Source: an uncultured Clostridia bacterium
Lineage (GTDB): Bacteria > Bacillota > Clostridia > Oscillospirales > Acutalibacteraceae
NCBI GenBank assembly: GCA_945912145.1
Contig: CAMEBF010000006.1
Location: 1-64,000, forward strand
Direction: 5' to 3'
Length of the DNA stretch: 64,000 bases
Both the position numbers and the translations under genes were made by a program. The notes beneath the pieces are model-generated. The model worked only from the letters and a program-made list of their open reading frames with translations, did not search any database and had not been told where the DNA came from. Shown here piece after piece: positions 18,505 to 27,084 of this stretch (position 1 is its first letter; every line of letters begins with the position of its first letter).

Positions 18505-19398
18505 ATGGATAAATACTTAATCATCAACGCCGACGACTTCGGTATGTGCCACGCGCAGAACCTCGCTATCATGGAGCTGCTGCGCTGCGGCGGCATCACC
18601 TCCTCCACCATCATGACCACCTGTCCGTGGGCGTTGGAGGCGGCGCGCTTCGCGAAAGAGAATCCGCAGTTTGCCATCGGCGTGCATCTGACGACCACAA
18701 GCGAATGGGGTTCCTACCGTTGGGGTCCCGTCGCGACCGAAAAAACATCGTCTCTGCGCGATGAAGAGGGCTATTTCTATCACGAAAGCGACCAGTTCGC
18801 CAAAGCCGCCGATCTCGAAGAGGTCTGCGGTGAAATCGCCGCGCAGATTGAGCGTCTGCGTTCCTGGGGCGTTGAGCCGTCGCACGTTGACAATCACATG
18901 GGCTCGCTCTACGGCATCGACACGGGTCGCTTCGAGCTGCTCGCCGCCACAATCGAAATCGCCGGTAAGTACGGTATGCCGTTCCGCTTCCCCACCACCT
19001 TTACGGACGCGCAGTTCGGCAACGCGATGCTCGACATCAAAGTCCCCAAAGAGATGGTTCTGGAGCTGTTCAGCCAGTTCGACGCGCTCGGCAAGCAGCA
19101 CAAAGTCGCCATGCTCGACTACCTCATGCCCGGCGACTGGAACGGTCCGCAGAAAGACAGCTACGAGAACTTCCGCGAGTATATTTACGAGCTCTACCGC
19201 ACCTTTGAGCCCGGCGTGACCGAGACTTACATTCATCCGGCGCTCGAGACGGACGAGATCAAGGGCATCACCGGCTCGTGGCAGAGACGTGTCTGGGAAT
19301 ATGAGCTTTTCAAGGATCCCAAGACTCGCCAGCACATCGAATCCCTCGGCATCAAGCTCATCAACTACCGCGACCTGAAAGCCATGCGCGGCTATTAA
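18505..19398 (+). CDS. ChbG/HpnK (YdjC) family carbohydrate deacetylase
   Basis: 297-residue cytoplasmic metal-dependent deacetylase of the YdjC family, which removes N-acetyl groups from short N-acetylglucosamine-containing saccharides. The metal ligands are visible: Asp-Asp in INADDFGMC (residues 9-17), His in GVHLTTT, and His in SHVDNHMG. The start at 18505 has an AAGGAG ribosome site 7 nt upstream. It is a single gene with its own terminator; the natural substrate is not shown by the context. Confidence 0.88.
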   Translation: MDKYLIINADDFGMCHAQNLAIMELLRCGGITSSTIMTTCPWALEAARFAKENPQFAIGVHLTTTSEWGSYRWGPVATEKTSSLRDEEGYFYHESDQFAKAADLEEVCGEIAAQIERLRSWGVEPSHVDNHMGSLYGIDTGRFELLAATIEIAGKYGMPFRFPTTFTDAQFGNAMLDIKVPKEMVLELFSQFDALGKQHKVAMLDYLMPGDWNGPQKDSYENFREYIYELYRTFEPGVTETYIHPALETDEIKGITGSWQRRVWEYELFKDPKTRQHIESLGIKLINYRDLKAMRGY

Positions 19399-19409
19399 AT
19401 GCAAAAATC

Positions 19410-19440
19410 CGGAACGTCTCAATCAGGCGTTCCGTTTTTT
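19410..19440 (+). terminator. Terminator of the ChbG/YdjC gene
   Basis: CGGAACG / CGTTCCG with an 11-nt loop, then six T residues, 12 nt after the stop codon. Confidence 0.88.
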
Positions 19441-19451
19441 GTAAATTTCTC

Positions 19452-19500
19452 TTGACAAGTGAACGGTCGTTTGCTATATTATAAGTAAACGGTCGTTTAC
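19452..19500 (+). promoter_or_regulatory. tetR promoter with two operator copies
   Basis: TTGACA (19452-19457), 17 bp, TATATT (19475-19480). A 16-bp dyad-like motif, GTGAACGGTCGTTTGC (19459-19474), exactly fills the spacer, and a second copy, GTAAACGGTCGTTTAC (19485-19500), lies just downstream, 26 bp away centre to centre. Placement strongly suggests autorepression by the following TetR protein. Confidence 0.85.
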
Positions 19501-19519
19501 TTTTTTAGGAGGCTCTGAA

Positions 19520-20125
19520 ATGTCCGATACAAAAGAAAAAATCCTGACCGTCGCACTTTCTCTGTTCGCGCAAAACGGCTATGAAGCAGTCTCGGTCAGC
19601 GATATCGCTGCTCAGCTCGGCATCACGAAAGGCGCACTCTACAAGCACTACCGGAATAAGCGCGATATTTTCGACAGCATCGTCCGACGCATGAGCGACG
19701 CGGACTACGAACGTGCCAAAGAATACGAGATGCCCGAGGACGTCATGAGCGAATCGCCGGAAGCGTATCAGCATACATCGGCGGAGGAGATACGCATCTA
19801 TTCCAAAGCGCAGTTCCGCTACTGGACTGAAGACTCCTTTGCTTCGGATTTTCGTAAAATGCTGACGCTTGAGCAGTATCGCGATCCGGAAGCGGCAAAC
19901 TTACATCAGCAATATCTCGCCGGCGGACCGCTTCGCTACATGGCGGATATTTTCGGAGAGCTGACCGGAAACACGTCCGACGCGATGCAGACGGCTCTTA
20001 CATTTTATGCGCCGTTTTTTCTATTATACAATATGTACGACGCCGCCGAGGACAAATCGGAAGTCCTGACGCTCCTTGACCGCCATGTCGATCGCTTTCT
20101 CGACCGACTGGTAACAAAACCGTAA
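19520..20125 (+). CDS. TetR-family autorepressor
   Basis: 201-residue regulator. The N-terminal HTH spans residues 10-55 (SVSDIAAQLGITKGALYKHY, a standard TetR recognition helix). The C-terminal domain is helical and presumably ligand-binding. An AGGAGG ribosome site precedes the ATG. Two operator copies in its own promoter imply autoregulation together with the methyltransferase 18 bp downstream. The inducer is unknown. Confidence 0.9.
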   Translation: MSDTKEKILTVALSLFAQNGYEAVSVSDIAAQLGITKGALYKHYRNKRDIFDSIVRRMSDADYERAKEYEMPEDVMSESPEAYQHTSAEEIRIYSKAQFRYWTEDSFASDFRKMLTLEQYRDPEAANLHQQYLAGGPLRYMADIFGELTGNTSDAMQTALTFYAPFFLLYNMYDAAEDKSEVLTLLDRHVDRFLDRLVTKP

Positions 20126-20143
20126 TTTCAGAAGGAAACCATC

Positions 20144-20860
20144 ATGCAATATCCACGCAGTCAAAAATATAACACACCGTCTCTCATGGCAAAGATCATG
20201 GGGCCGAACCCGATCAAATTGGAAGAAGAACTATTGATGGGCTGTTTCTTTCCGCAGGACGCCGTGGTCTGCGATCTCGGCAGCGGTCAGGGACTGACGT
20301 CCGTCTTTCTCGCGAAAGAGTACGGCGTGACGGTCTATGCCGCCGATTTATGGAGCGATCCGGAGGCGAACCGCCGCTTTTTCCGCGAGATGGGACTTCC
20401 GGACAACAAAATCATTCCCGTCAAAGCCGACGCGACCGATCTCCCGTTCGAGAAAGAATTTTTTGATGCCGTTGTTTCAACGGATTCCTACAATTATTTC
20501 GGACGTGATCCGCTCTATCTCGACGAAAAGCTGTTGCCGTTCGTCAAGAAGGGAGGCCGCATTTACATCGCGATTCCCGGAATGAAGCGTGATTGCCACG
20601 ACTTTCTGCCGACGGAGCTGCTGCTCTCCTGGACGCCCGAACAGCTCGACTATCTGCATGACGTCGCCTACTGGACGGACATGGTGAAGTGCTGTCAGGG
20701 TGCGGATGTGATCGAGGTTGCCGAAATGGAATCAAACGAAGAGGTCTGGGATGACTGGCTGAAACAGGAGAACGAGTACGCCGTCGGCGACAGAAAAGCC
20801 ATGGAGGCAGGCGGCGGACAATATCTGAATTTCATTAAGATTGTGATGCAAAAACGCTGA
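20144..20860 (+). CDS. Class I SAM-dependent methyltransferase
   Basis: 238-residue cytoplasmic protein with SAM motif I VVCDLGSGQG (residues 41-50), an acidic residue ending strand 2 (YAADLW) and motif DAVVSTDSYNYF. The closing part includes a Trp- and Glu-rich helix. The start MQYPRSQKYNTPSLMAKIMGPNP resembles a clostridial methyltransferase subgroup whose members sit beside TetR or MerR regulators. It shares the preceding tetR promoter, so its expression is probably induced by the same signal. Substrate unknown. Confidence 0.82.
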   Translation: MQYPRSQKYNTPSLMAKIMGPNPIKLEEELLMGCFFPQDAVVCDLGSGQGLTSVFLAKEYGVTVYAADLWSDPEANRRFFREMGLPDNKIIPVKADATDLPFEKEFFDAVVSTDSYNYFGRDPLYLDEKLLPFVKKGGRIYIAIPGMKRDCHDFLPTELLLSWTPEQLDYLHDVAYWTDMVKCCQGADVIEVAEMESNEEVWDDWLKQENEYAVGDRKAMEAGGGQYLNFIKIVMQKR

Positions 20861-20927
20861 TTAAAAACTGCTTGCGAAAGAAACCCTGCATTTGTTGCAA
20901 AAATCTTTTCTAAAAACATCATTTATG

Positions 20928-20955
20928 TTGTTTTTTCTGAAAATTGTAGTATACT
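20928..20955 (+). promoter_or_regulatory. Probable promoter of GH30-transporter pair
   Basis: TTGTTT (20928-20933), 16 bp, TATACT (20950-20955), 53 bp before the GH30 start codon. No catabolite-repression box is evident. Confidence 0.5.
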
Positions 20956-21008
20956 GAAAAAAATAGGCAAATCATACGCAAAAATATGGATAAAACGGAG
21001 AAATCGGC

Positions 21009-22394
21009 ATGAAAATTCAGCTTAATGCAAACAAACGGTATCAGACCTTTGAATCGTTCGGCGCAAGCGGCGCATGGTGGGCGCAGATCGTCGGTGGATG
21101 GACGCACATTGACGAAGCAAGCGGACTGACGGTGCGCGACAGAATCTCGCAGCTTCTTTACAGCAAAACGGAAGGCATCGGGCTCGGCGTTTACCGCTAC
21201 AACATCGGCGGCGGCTCGGCGCAGTCGGGCAACGGCGACATCGAAAATCCCCTGCGGCGTGCCGAGAGCTTTGATGCCGGAGCAGGCCGTTACGATTTCA
21301 GCCGCGACAAAAACGCGGTTTATATGATGAAACAGGCGGTCAGAGACGGCGCGGACGAAGTCATTCTGTTTGTCAATTCTCCCATCGAGCGGCTGACAAA
21401 AAACCACAAGACGCATCTGAACAAATATCAGCTTTTCCGCGACAATCTGAGCCGCAAAAACTATAAGGCGTTCGCCGATTACTGTCTGGACGTCACGGAG
21501 CATTTCGTGGACGAGGGACTGCCGGTACGGTATCTCTCGCCGATCAACGAGCCGCTCTGGGTCTGGATCGGCGGTCAGGAGGGCTGTCACTATCACCCGT
21601 GGACGGCCGCCGCCGTGATGAAATGCTTCGCCGAAGAGCTAAAAAAGAGAAGCAAGCTAAAAGGCGTGAAGCTCTCCGGCGTCGAATCCGGAGACATCCG
21701 CTGGTTCAACAAGAGCTACACCCGGGAATTCCTACGCAGCCGGGAGGTTCGTGACTGCATTGACAGCGTCGATATTCATTCCTACTGCATGCCGATTCCG
21801 AAGTGGATTCCGCTGCCGTTTCTGAACGACCGTCTGCCGTTCGTGTACCGTTTTCGCAAATGGATGGACAAGCATTACCCCGATATGCCGCTGAAAATGA
21901 GCGAATGGACGCATATGCAGGGCGGACGCGACAAGGGCATGGACTCCGCGCTGGTGATGGCGAAGGTCATGGTTGAGGATATTTCGATCCTGAATGTCAC
22001 GTCGTGGCAGCATTGGATCGCCGTGTCCGAAGTGGATTACTGCGACGGGCTGATCTACATCAACCTTGACGACATGACATTTGAAATGACGAAACGCTAT
22101 TATGCGACGGGCAATTTCTCGAAATATATTCCGCGCGGTGCCGTGCGCATCGACGCTTCCTGCGAGGACGACCGCTTAAAGCTTCTGGCGTTCCGCAAGG
22201 ACAAGGAAACGATTCTGATCGTCATCAACGACTCTTCGTCCGAAATCGGCATCACGCTGCCGTCACTCGGAGCAAACGCGAGAATCGCCGTTACCAATGA
22301 AAAAGAAAATCTGACTCAATCCGTGCTGACTTCTCCCGAAATCACCATCACGCCGAAATCCGTGAACACGATCATATGGGAGGACAACATATGA
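21009..22394 (+). CDS. Glycoside hydrolase family 30 enzyme, cytoplasmic
   Basis: 461-residue (beta/alpha)8 hydrolase with a C-terminal beta domain, resembling GH30 glucosylceramidase, endo-beta-1,6-galactanase or beta-xylosidase-type enzymes. It opens with the family signature FESFGASGAWWAQ. The acid/base is Glu181 in SPINEP and the nucleophile Glu299 in KMSEWTH. There is no signal peptide, so it acts on imported saccharides. The gene overlaps a glycoside-type transporter by 4 bp, which supports import followed by intracellular cleavage. Linkage specificity is not determinable here. Confidence 0.88.
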   Translation: MKIQLNANKRYQTFESFGASGAWWAQIVGGWTHIDEASGLTVRDRISQLLYSKTEGIGLGVYRYNIGGGSAQSGNGDIENPLRRAESFDAGAGRYDFSRDKNAVYMMKQAVRDGADEVILFVNSPIERLTKNHKTHLNKYQLFRDNLSRKNYKAFADYCLDVTEHFVDEGLPVRYLSPINEPLWVWIGGQEGCHYHPWTAAAVMKCFAEELKKRSKLKGVKLSGVESGDIRWFNKSYTREFLRSREVRDCIDSVDIHSYCMPIPKWIPLPFLNDRLPFVYRFRKWMDKHYPDMPLKMSEWTHMQGGRDKGMDSALVMAKVMVEDISILNVTSWQHWIAVSEVDYCDGLIYINLDDMTFEMTKRYYATGNFSKYIPRGAVRIDASCEDDRLKLLAFRKDKETILIVINDSSSEIGITLPSLGANARIAVTNEKENLTQSVLTSPEITITPKSVNTIIWEDNI

Positions 22395-24676
22395 AGCTTC
22401 TCGATACAGTTTCCTCGGTGCTGAAATCCCTCAAGGATCACTGGAAAACGCCGGCCGATGGTCGTTACATGAGCAACAAAGAGATTCTCTCGCTCTCCGT
22501 CGGCGGCATCGGCGTCAAGTTCATCGTCTACTGCATCAACCAGATGATCCTTTCCGTCGGCAATACGCTCATCGGTAACACCATCGGCATCGATCCGACG
22601 GCGATCTATGTCATTTACATCATCAGTCTACTGTCGAGCTTTCCGCTGACAGGCATCCGGGCACGCATGATCGACAACACCCGCAGCATGAAGGGCAAAT
22701 ACCGTCCGTATATCATCAGTATGGGCATTCCCACCGTCCTGCTCGGTACGGCGTTTATCCTCATGCCGTACGAACGCATGAATCTTATCATGAAATGCGT
22801 CGTCGTTCTGGCGTTCAATATCGGATTCCAGTTCTTCTACAATTTCATGAACGACTCCTACGACAGTCTGATCAACGTTCTGTCACCCAACAGCATCGAA
22901 CGCTCCGACGTACTGTCCATCCGCAGCGTTGTGGAAAATATTTCTCCCTCCATCGCGAATATCTTTCTGCCGCTTGTCGCGCGGCTCATCACCGGTGACA
23001 ACACGCTGTATGATCTCAGGATTTACCGGGTGCTGTTCCCACCGATGCTGTTTGTCGGCTTCCTGATTTCGATCTTAGCCTACGTCAACACCGAAGAAAA
23101 GATCGTGCAGGCCAAAACGCATATCATACAGGTCAAATTCATCGACGCGCTGCGCGCCGTTGCCCGTAACAAATATTTCTGGGTCATTTCGCTTGCCGGC
23201 TGGCTCGGCTTTCTGGAAAGCGCGTTCAGCAGCATCATGGGCTGGATGTACAATTATCAGGGCGCCTGCTCCGCCGCGCAATATTCGCTCATTACCGCCA
23301 TCGCGGGCAACGCCTCATTCTGGCCGAACCTTGTCGCGCCGTTCTTTATCCGGAAATACGGCAAGAAAAAGATCATGGTGTTCACCAATCTTCTCAACAT
23401 CATTTTCATCGCGCTGATGCTGCCGATCGTCCGCATGACGGGATCTTCGGGCATCATCTGGCTGCTGTTGGTCTGCACGTTCGTTAACCAGTTCATCTCG
23501 TCGCTCGGGCATCTCCTCACGCCAAGCATCAACGCCGATATCCGCGACTATCAGCAATATGTCACGGGAGAACGTATTGACGGTATGTTCGCCGCCGTGG
23601 GGCTCATCGGCAACGTCATCACGATGGCGACAAGCTCTGTTCTGCCAGCGCTGTACGAAAGATCGGGTCTGAATCAGGCGACCGCAATCGCGCTCGGCTA
23701 CGACGGCTCCAACGTGTATAACGTGCTGTACAATCACGATTATTTTGTCCGCATCAGCAGCGTGCTGATCATCGCGTCCGTCGTCGGCGCCGTGATGAAT
23801 GTCGTCCCGATGTTCTTCTACGACCTGACGGAGACAAAGCAGAAAGCCATGGTCAAGGTGCTGAAAATCCGCGCGCTGTTTGAGGATTACGGCAATCACT
23901 CCCAGACCGACGAACAGCTCATGGAAACGGTCGGCATCATTCGTGAAGCGGAAGCTTTCGCCGATAAAACGCCGCAGCCTCTGACCAGAGACGTCATTGA
24001 AAAAGCGAAAAAGACGAAAAGCAAGGCTGCAATCAAAGCAGCAAAACAGGCGTATAAAAAGCAAAAGGAAGAAAACGAAAAAATCGAGATCGCACAATTT
24101 ATCGTCGCAGAGCTGCATCGTTTTGAAACGGAGGAAGGCAAAGCGGATATCGCGATCGCCGAAGAAATTGCAAGCGCCGGTTTACAGGGCTTTTTACAAA
24201 TTGAGTCCCTGACGAAAACCAGAGCCAAAGCTATGCCGAAAACCACGCAGGGGGAAAAAGAACGCCGCAGGAGCGCGCTTGCGCAGGTGCAGAGCCTGAA
24301 ATCGGCGAGAAAGACAGCGGAAAAGTACTTCCCCGACGGGATTGCAGAATTTGATTCTGCCGTATTCGGCGAGCTGTTCGCCGCGGAGGACCGCATCGAG
24401 CAGGAGCTCCACGACGCGCTCAAGAGCATGAAAACCGCGAAAGAGAACGGAACCGATCTGCCGCTGCTGAAAGAGACGGTCAGAAAACTGCAGAAAGAAA
24501 AGGCAAAGGTCAAAGCGGACATCAAAAAAGCAACCGACGAAAACTCCGTTTATTACCGCGCCGCGAAGCCCTATCTCGACGCCAAAAAGCTACTGCTGCA
24601 AAAAGAGAATTATCAGCATTACGACGCTATCGAAAAGCTCTACGAGCAGACGATCGCAGCCTCGACAAATCCATAA
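22391..24676 (+). CDS. GPH-type (MFS) sugar transporter with long charged C-terminal tail
   Basis: 761-residue membrane protein. Residues 1-480 hold about 12 hydrophobic segments typical of glycoside-pentoside-hexuronide:cation symporters. Residues about 490-761 are a hydrophilic, Lys/Glu/Ala-rich, largely helical extension predicted by eye to form coiled coils; normal GPH transporters are near 450-500 residues. The start at 22391 has GGGAGG 7 nt upstream and overlaps the GH30 stop (ATGA), so the two are coupled. The substrate is presumably the glycoside cut by the GH30 enzyme. The tail may scaffold a cytoplasmic partner. Confidence 0.85.
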   Translation: MKLLDTVSSVLKSLKDHWKTPADGRYMSNKEILSLSVGGIGVKFIVYCINQMILSVGNTLIGNTIGIDPTAIYVIYIISLLSSFPLTGIRARMIDNTRSMKGKYRPYIISMGIPTVLLGTAFILMPYERMNLIMKCVVVLAFNIGFQFFYNFMNDSYDSLINVLSPNSIERSDVLSIRSVVENISPSIANIFLPLVARLITGDNTLYDLRIYRVLFPPMLFVGFLISILAYVNTEEKIVQAKTHIIQVKFIDALRAVARNKYFWVISLAGWLGFLESAFSSIMGWMYNYQGACSAAQYSLITAIAGNASFWPNLVAPFFIRKYGKKKIMVFTNLLNIIFIALMLPIVRMTGSSGIIWLLLVCTFVNQFISSLGHLLTPSINADIRDYQQYVTGERIDGMFAAVGLIGNVITMATSSVLPALYERSGLNQATAIALGYDGSNVYNVLYNHDYFVRISSVLIIASVVGAVMNVVPMFFYDLTETKQKAMVKVLKIRALFEDYGNHSQTDEQLMETVGIIREAEAFADKTPQPLTRDVIEKAKKTKSKAAIKAAKQAYKKQKEENEKIEIAQFIVAELHRFETEEGKADIAIAEEIASAGLQGFLQIESLTKTRAKAMPKTTQGEKERRRSALAQVQSLKSARKTAEKYFPDGIAEFDSAVFGELFAAEDRIEQELHDALKSMKTAKENGTDLPLLKETVRKLQKEKAKVKADIKKATDENSVYYRAAKPYLDAKKLLLQKENYQHYDAIEKLYEQTIAASTNP

Positions 24677-24683
24677 AAAATGA

Positions 24684-24724
24684 GAAGTCCGCGGAGTCAT
24701 CATCAACTCCGCGGACTTCATTTT
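24684..24724. terminator. Bidirectional terminator
   Basis: A 14-bp perfect stem GAAGTCCGCGGAGT / ACTCCGCGGACTTC with an 8-nt loop has T residues on both sides. It serves the plus-strand transporter gene and the convergent minus-strand SPFH gene. Confidence 0.92.
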
Positions 24725-24732
24725 GTTGCCGT

Positions 24733-25671
24733 TTAATTTTCTTTTTTATCGTCTTTGAAGAGTTCCGCCGCTGTGGTGGCAAGGGACGCGAGTCCCTGCA
24801 ATTCCGACGGAATGATGATCTTCGTCGCTTTGCCGTCTGCGGCTGCGGCGAACGCATCAAGTCCTTTGAGCGTCAGCACTTCGCCGGTGGGAGCGGACGC
24901 GTTGAGCAATTTAATACCCTCGCTCTTTGCGCGCTGAACGGCCACGATGGCTTCCGCCTCGCCCTCTGCTTCGCGGATTTTGGCTTCCTTGATGGCTTCG
25001 GCGTGCAGAATCGCCGCCTGTTTTTCACCCTCAGCCGCCAGAATTTGCGACTCTTTCTGACCTTCGGCAACAAGGATCTTACTCGCTTTTTCACCCTCGG
25101 CGCGCAGGATCGCTTCACGGCGTTCACGTTCCGCCTTCATCTGCTTCTCCATCGCGTCCTGAATCTCTTTGGGCGGGAAAATATTTTTCAGCTCCACACG
25201 GTTGACCTTGATGCCCCACGGGTCGGTCGCTTCGTCGAGAATGCCTCTGATCTTGGCGTTGATGGTGTCTCTCGAGGTAAGCGTGTGGTCGAGCTCCATT
25301 TCGCCGATGATGTTACGCAACGTCGTAGCGGTCAGATTCTCAATCGCCGCCACGGGATGCTCGACGCCGTAGGTGTACAGTTTCGGGTCCGTGATCTGGT
25401 AGAACACGACCGTATCGATCTGCATGGTGACGTTATCCTTCGTGATAACGGGCTGCGGTGGGAAATCCGCCACTTTCTCCTTGAGGGAAACTACAGCCGA
25501 TACTTTCTCGATAAAGGGGACTTTGATATGAAGCCCCGTCTGCCAGGTGTCTTTGTACGCGCCGAGACGCTCCACGACATACGCTTTCGACTGCGGCACG
25601 ATCTTGATGCTGCTGATGATGATCAAAAGAATCAGCACGATTAAAATCCCTAACGCAATAATCCAACCCAT
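24733..25671 (-). CDS. SPFH/Band 7 membrane protease-regulator-like protein
   Basis: 312-residue stomatin/QmcA-type protein. One N-terminal membrane segment (residues 4-23) is followed by the Band 7 domain (about 30-190, VVERLGAYKDTWQTGLHIKVPF) and an alanine/glutamate-rich helical region with repeated AEGEK/AEGQK units (about 200-260) that drives oligomerisation. The start at 25671 is fixed by a GGAGG site and by the membrane segment; longer starts run into nfeD. It is paired with nfeD 13 bp upstream, the usual arrangement for membrane-microdomain proteins. Confidence 0.92.
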   Translation of the reverse strand: MGWIIALGILIVLILLIIISSIKIVPQSKAYVVERLGAYKDTWQTGLHIKVPFIEKVSAVVSLKEKVADFPPQPVITKDNVTMQIDTVVFYQITDPKLYTYGVEHPVAAIENLTATTLRNIIGEMELDHTLTSRDTINAKIRGILDEATDPWGIKVNRVELKNIFPPKEIQDAMEKQMKAERERREAILRAEGEKASKILVAEGQKESQILAAEGEKQAAILHAEAIKEAKIREAEGEAEAIVAVQRAKSEGIKLLNASAPTGEVLTLKGLDAFAAAADGKATKIIIPSELQGLASLATTAAELFKDDKKEN

Positions 25672-25684
25672 AACAATACCTCCG

Positions 25685-26116
25685 TTAATTCTTTTTTGTA
25701 ACCATGAGCTTGACACCCTGAATTTCCTGTACTTCGACTTCCTGCGCTTCTTCGATGACGGATTGGTCTGCCGTCCGCGCACTCCATACGGTTCCGCCGA
25801 CCTTGACAAGCCCCGTGCCGGCGATATTATCGATTTTCTCCGTCACGATAGCTGTTTTGCCGATGACCATATCGGCATTGGTCGGCTCGGTCTTTCGTTT
25901 GAGCGTTTTTCTGACAAGCGGTCTTGTCACAGCCAGCGCTGCGGCGGACACAATCAGAAACGCCAGAATCTGAATCCAGATTTGTTCCACGCCGAACAGC
26001 GCAAGGAAGAACGAGACCAGAGCGCCCACGGCGAACCATATCGTCACAAGCTGCGTCGTCAGAAGCTCCACGATGACCATCAGCACAAGAATTCCGAGCC
26101 AGATGTATACCATCAT
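25685..26116 (-). CDS. NfeD-family membrane protein
   Basis: 143-residue short-form NfeD. Three to four hydrophobic segments fill residues 1-70, and a C-terminal OB-fold domain (about 82-140, IGKTAIVTEKI...GTVWSARTAD) follows. It probably assists the SPFH protein encoded directly downstream in organising membrane complexes. GGAGGAG lies before the start codon. Confidence 0.9.
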   Translation of the reverse strand: MMVYIWLGILVLMVIVELLTTQLVTIWFAVGALVSFFLALFGVEQIWIQILAFLIVSAAALAVTRPLVRKTLKRKTEPTNADMVIGKTAIVTEKIDNIAGTGLVKVGGTVWSARTADQSVIEEAQEVEVQEIQGVKLMVTKKN

Positions 26117-26141
26117 GTTGTTCTCCTCCTCTCCGAAATCC

Positions 26142-26170
26142 AGTATATCATATGCCGAAATGCTTGTAAA
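26142..26170 (-). promoter_or_regulatory. nfeD-SPFH promoter
   Basis: On the minus strand, TTTACA (26165-26170), 17 bp, TATACT (26142-26147). Confidence 0.7.
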
Positions 26171-26237
26171 TAATAAATTTCAGAACTGTAATTTTTGTCC
26201 CTCCGAATTTACAAATGGGCTAAATTCCGGGCAAAAT

Positions 26238-26951
26238 CTATCCACAATCTTCCTTTTCGTCCAGCGCAAAATAACGGCTGAAATTTTTTGCAAGCGGTTC
26301 CGTGACAAAGAAGCGGTCAAAGACCTTGCCGAAAAAGCCGATGAGCATCCCGTTAAAGCAGGTCATGATGATCGTTCCGACGCCGATGCCGACGAATTTG
26401 CGGAAGAGGATCAGCGTCAGAATGACGGAAACGCAGAGCATGGAAATATCAAAACCGATCTTGAATTTCGTGCGGTCGATGCCAAAGCGTCCGCTCACGC
26501 CCTTGACAAAAAAGTCATAGACCTGCGGGTAGAGATACGTCCGGAAAAACAGGGAAACGGCAAGGGACGTCAGGAGCATTCCGAAAGCAAAATACGTGAT
26601 GCGCAGCTCCATCGGGAGTGAGCCCGGCGGCGTAATTCCGGGATTGAAATGCGGAATCACGAGCCGCCAGAGGTCGAGCAGCGCGCCGTAAATCAGCCCC
26701 GTTGCAAAGGAGCTGAAATAGATGAGCTTCATTTTTTTCATCAGAATGCAGAAGACGATAAACAGAATCCCCTGAATGATGTATTCGCTTTGTCCGAATG
26801 TGAGCGGCTCGATCTTGCAGCTGACGATATACGCCGGCGCGACGATCATGGAAACGCCGAAGTTCGCACACGTCACCATAGCGACGGCAAACGAGAGAAT
26901 AACGATGCCCAGCGCATAGATCAGTTCAGAGGGCAATTTGATTTTCTTCAT
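26238..26951 (-). CDS. YczE/DUF6198-type multi-pass membrane protein
   Basis: 237-residue protein with about five to six membrane segments, resembling the YczE/YyaS (YitT-related) family. Features are an N-terminal GIVILSFAVAMVTCANFGVSM segment (cut here to its core) with the NFG motif, and a C-terminal GVGTIIMTCFNGMLIGFFG segment. Function in the family is unknown. It lies alone between the terminator of folD and the nfeD promoter; a GAAAGGAAAG ribosome site is present. Confidence 0.7.
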   Translation of the reverse strand: MKKIKLPSELIYALGIVILSFAVAMVTCANFGVSMIVAPAYIVSCKIEPLTFGQSEYIIQGILFIVFCILMKKMKLIYFSSFATGLIYGALLDLWRLVIPHFNPGITPPGSLPMELRITYFAFGMLLTSLAVSLFFRTYLYPQVYDFFVKGVSGRFGIDRTKFKIGFDISMLCVSVILTLILFRKFVGIGVGTIIMTCFNGMLIGFFGKVFDRFFVTEPLAKNFSRYFALDEKEDCG

Positions 26952-26974
26952 ACGTCTTTTTCTTTCCTTTCCCC

Positions 26975-27017
26975 GAAAAAAACCGTATCCGAACTGCCGA
27001 AACAGTCTGAGATACGG
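26975..27017 (-). terminator. Terminator of corC-lgt-folD
   Basis: On the minus strand, CCGTATC...GATACGG with an extended imperfect inner stem is followed by seven T residues. A 7-mer repeat lies between it and the folD stop. Confidence 0.82.
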
Positions 27018-27023
27018 AGAAAA

Positions 27024-27084
27024 TGAATGCAGAATGCAGAATTTAGAATGCAGAATTGCGGAAAATCATTCTTAATTCTTAATT
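27024..27084. repeat. TGCAGAA/TTAAGAA heptamer element abutting folD
   Basis: GAATGCAGAATGCAG, then a short GCGG centre, then CATTCTTAATTCTTAATT. The array starts immediately at the folD stop codon (TAA) on the minus strand. Confidence 0.72.
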
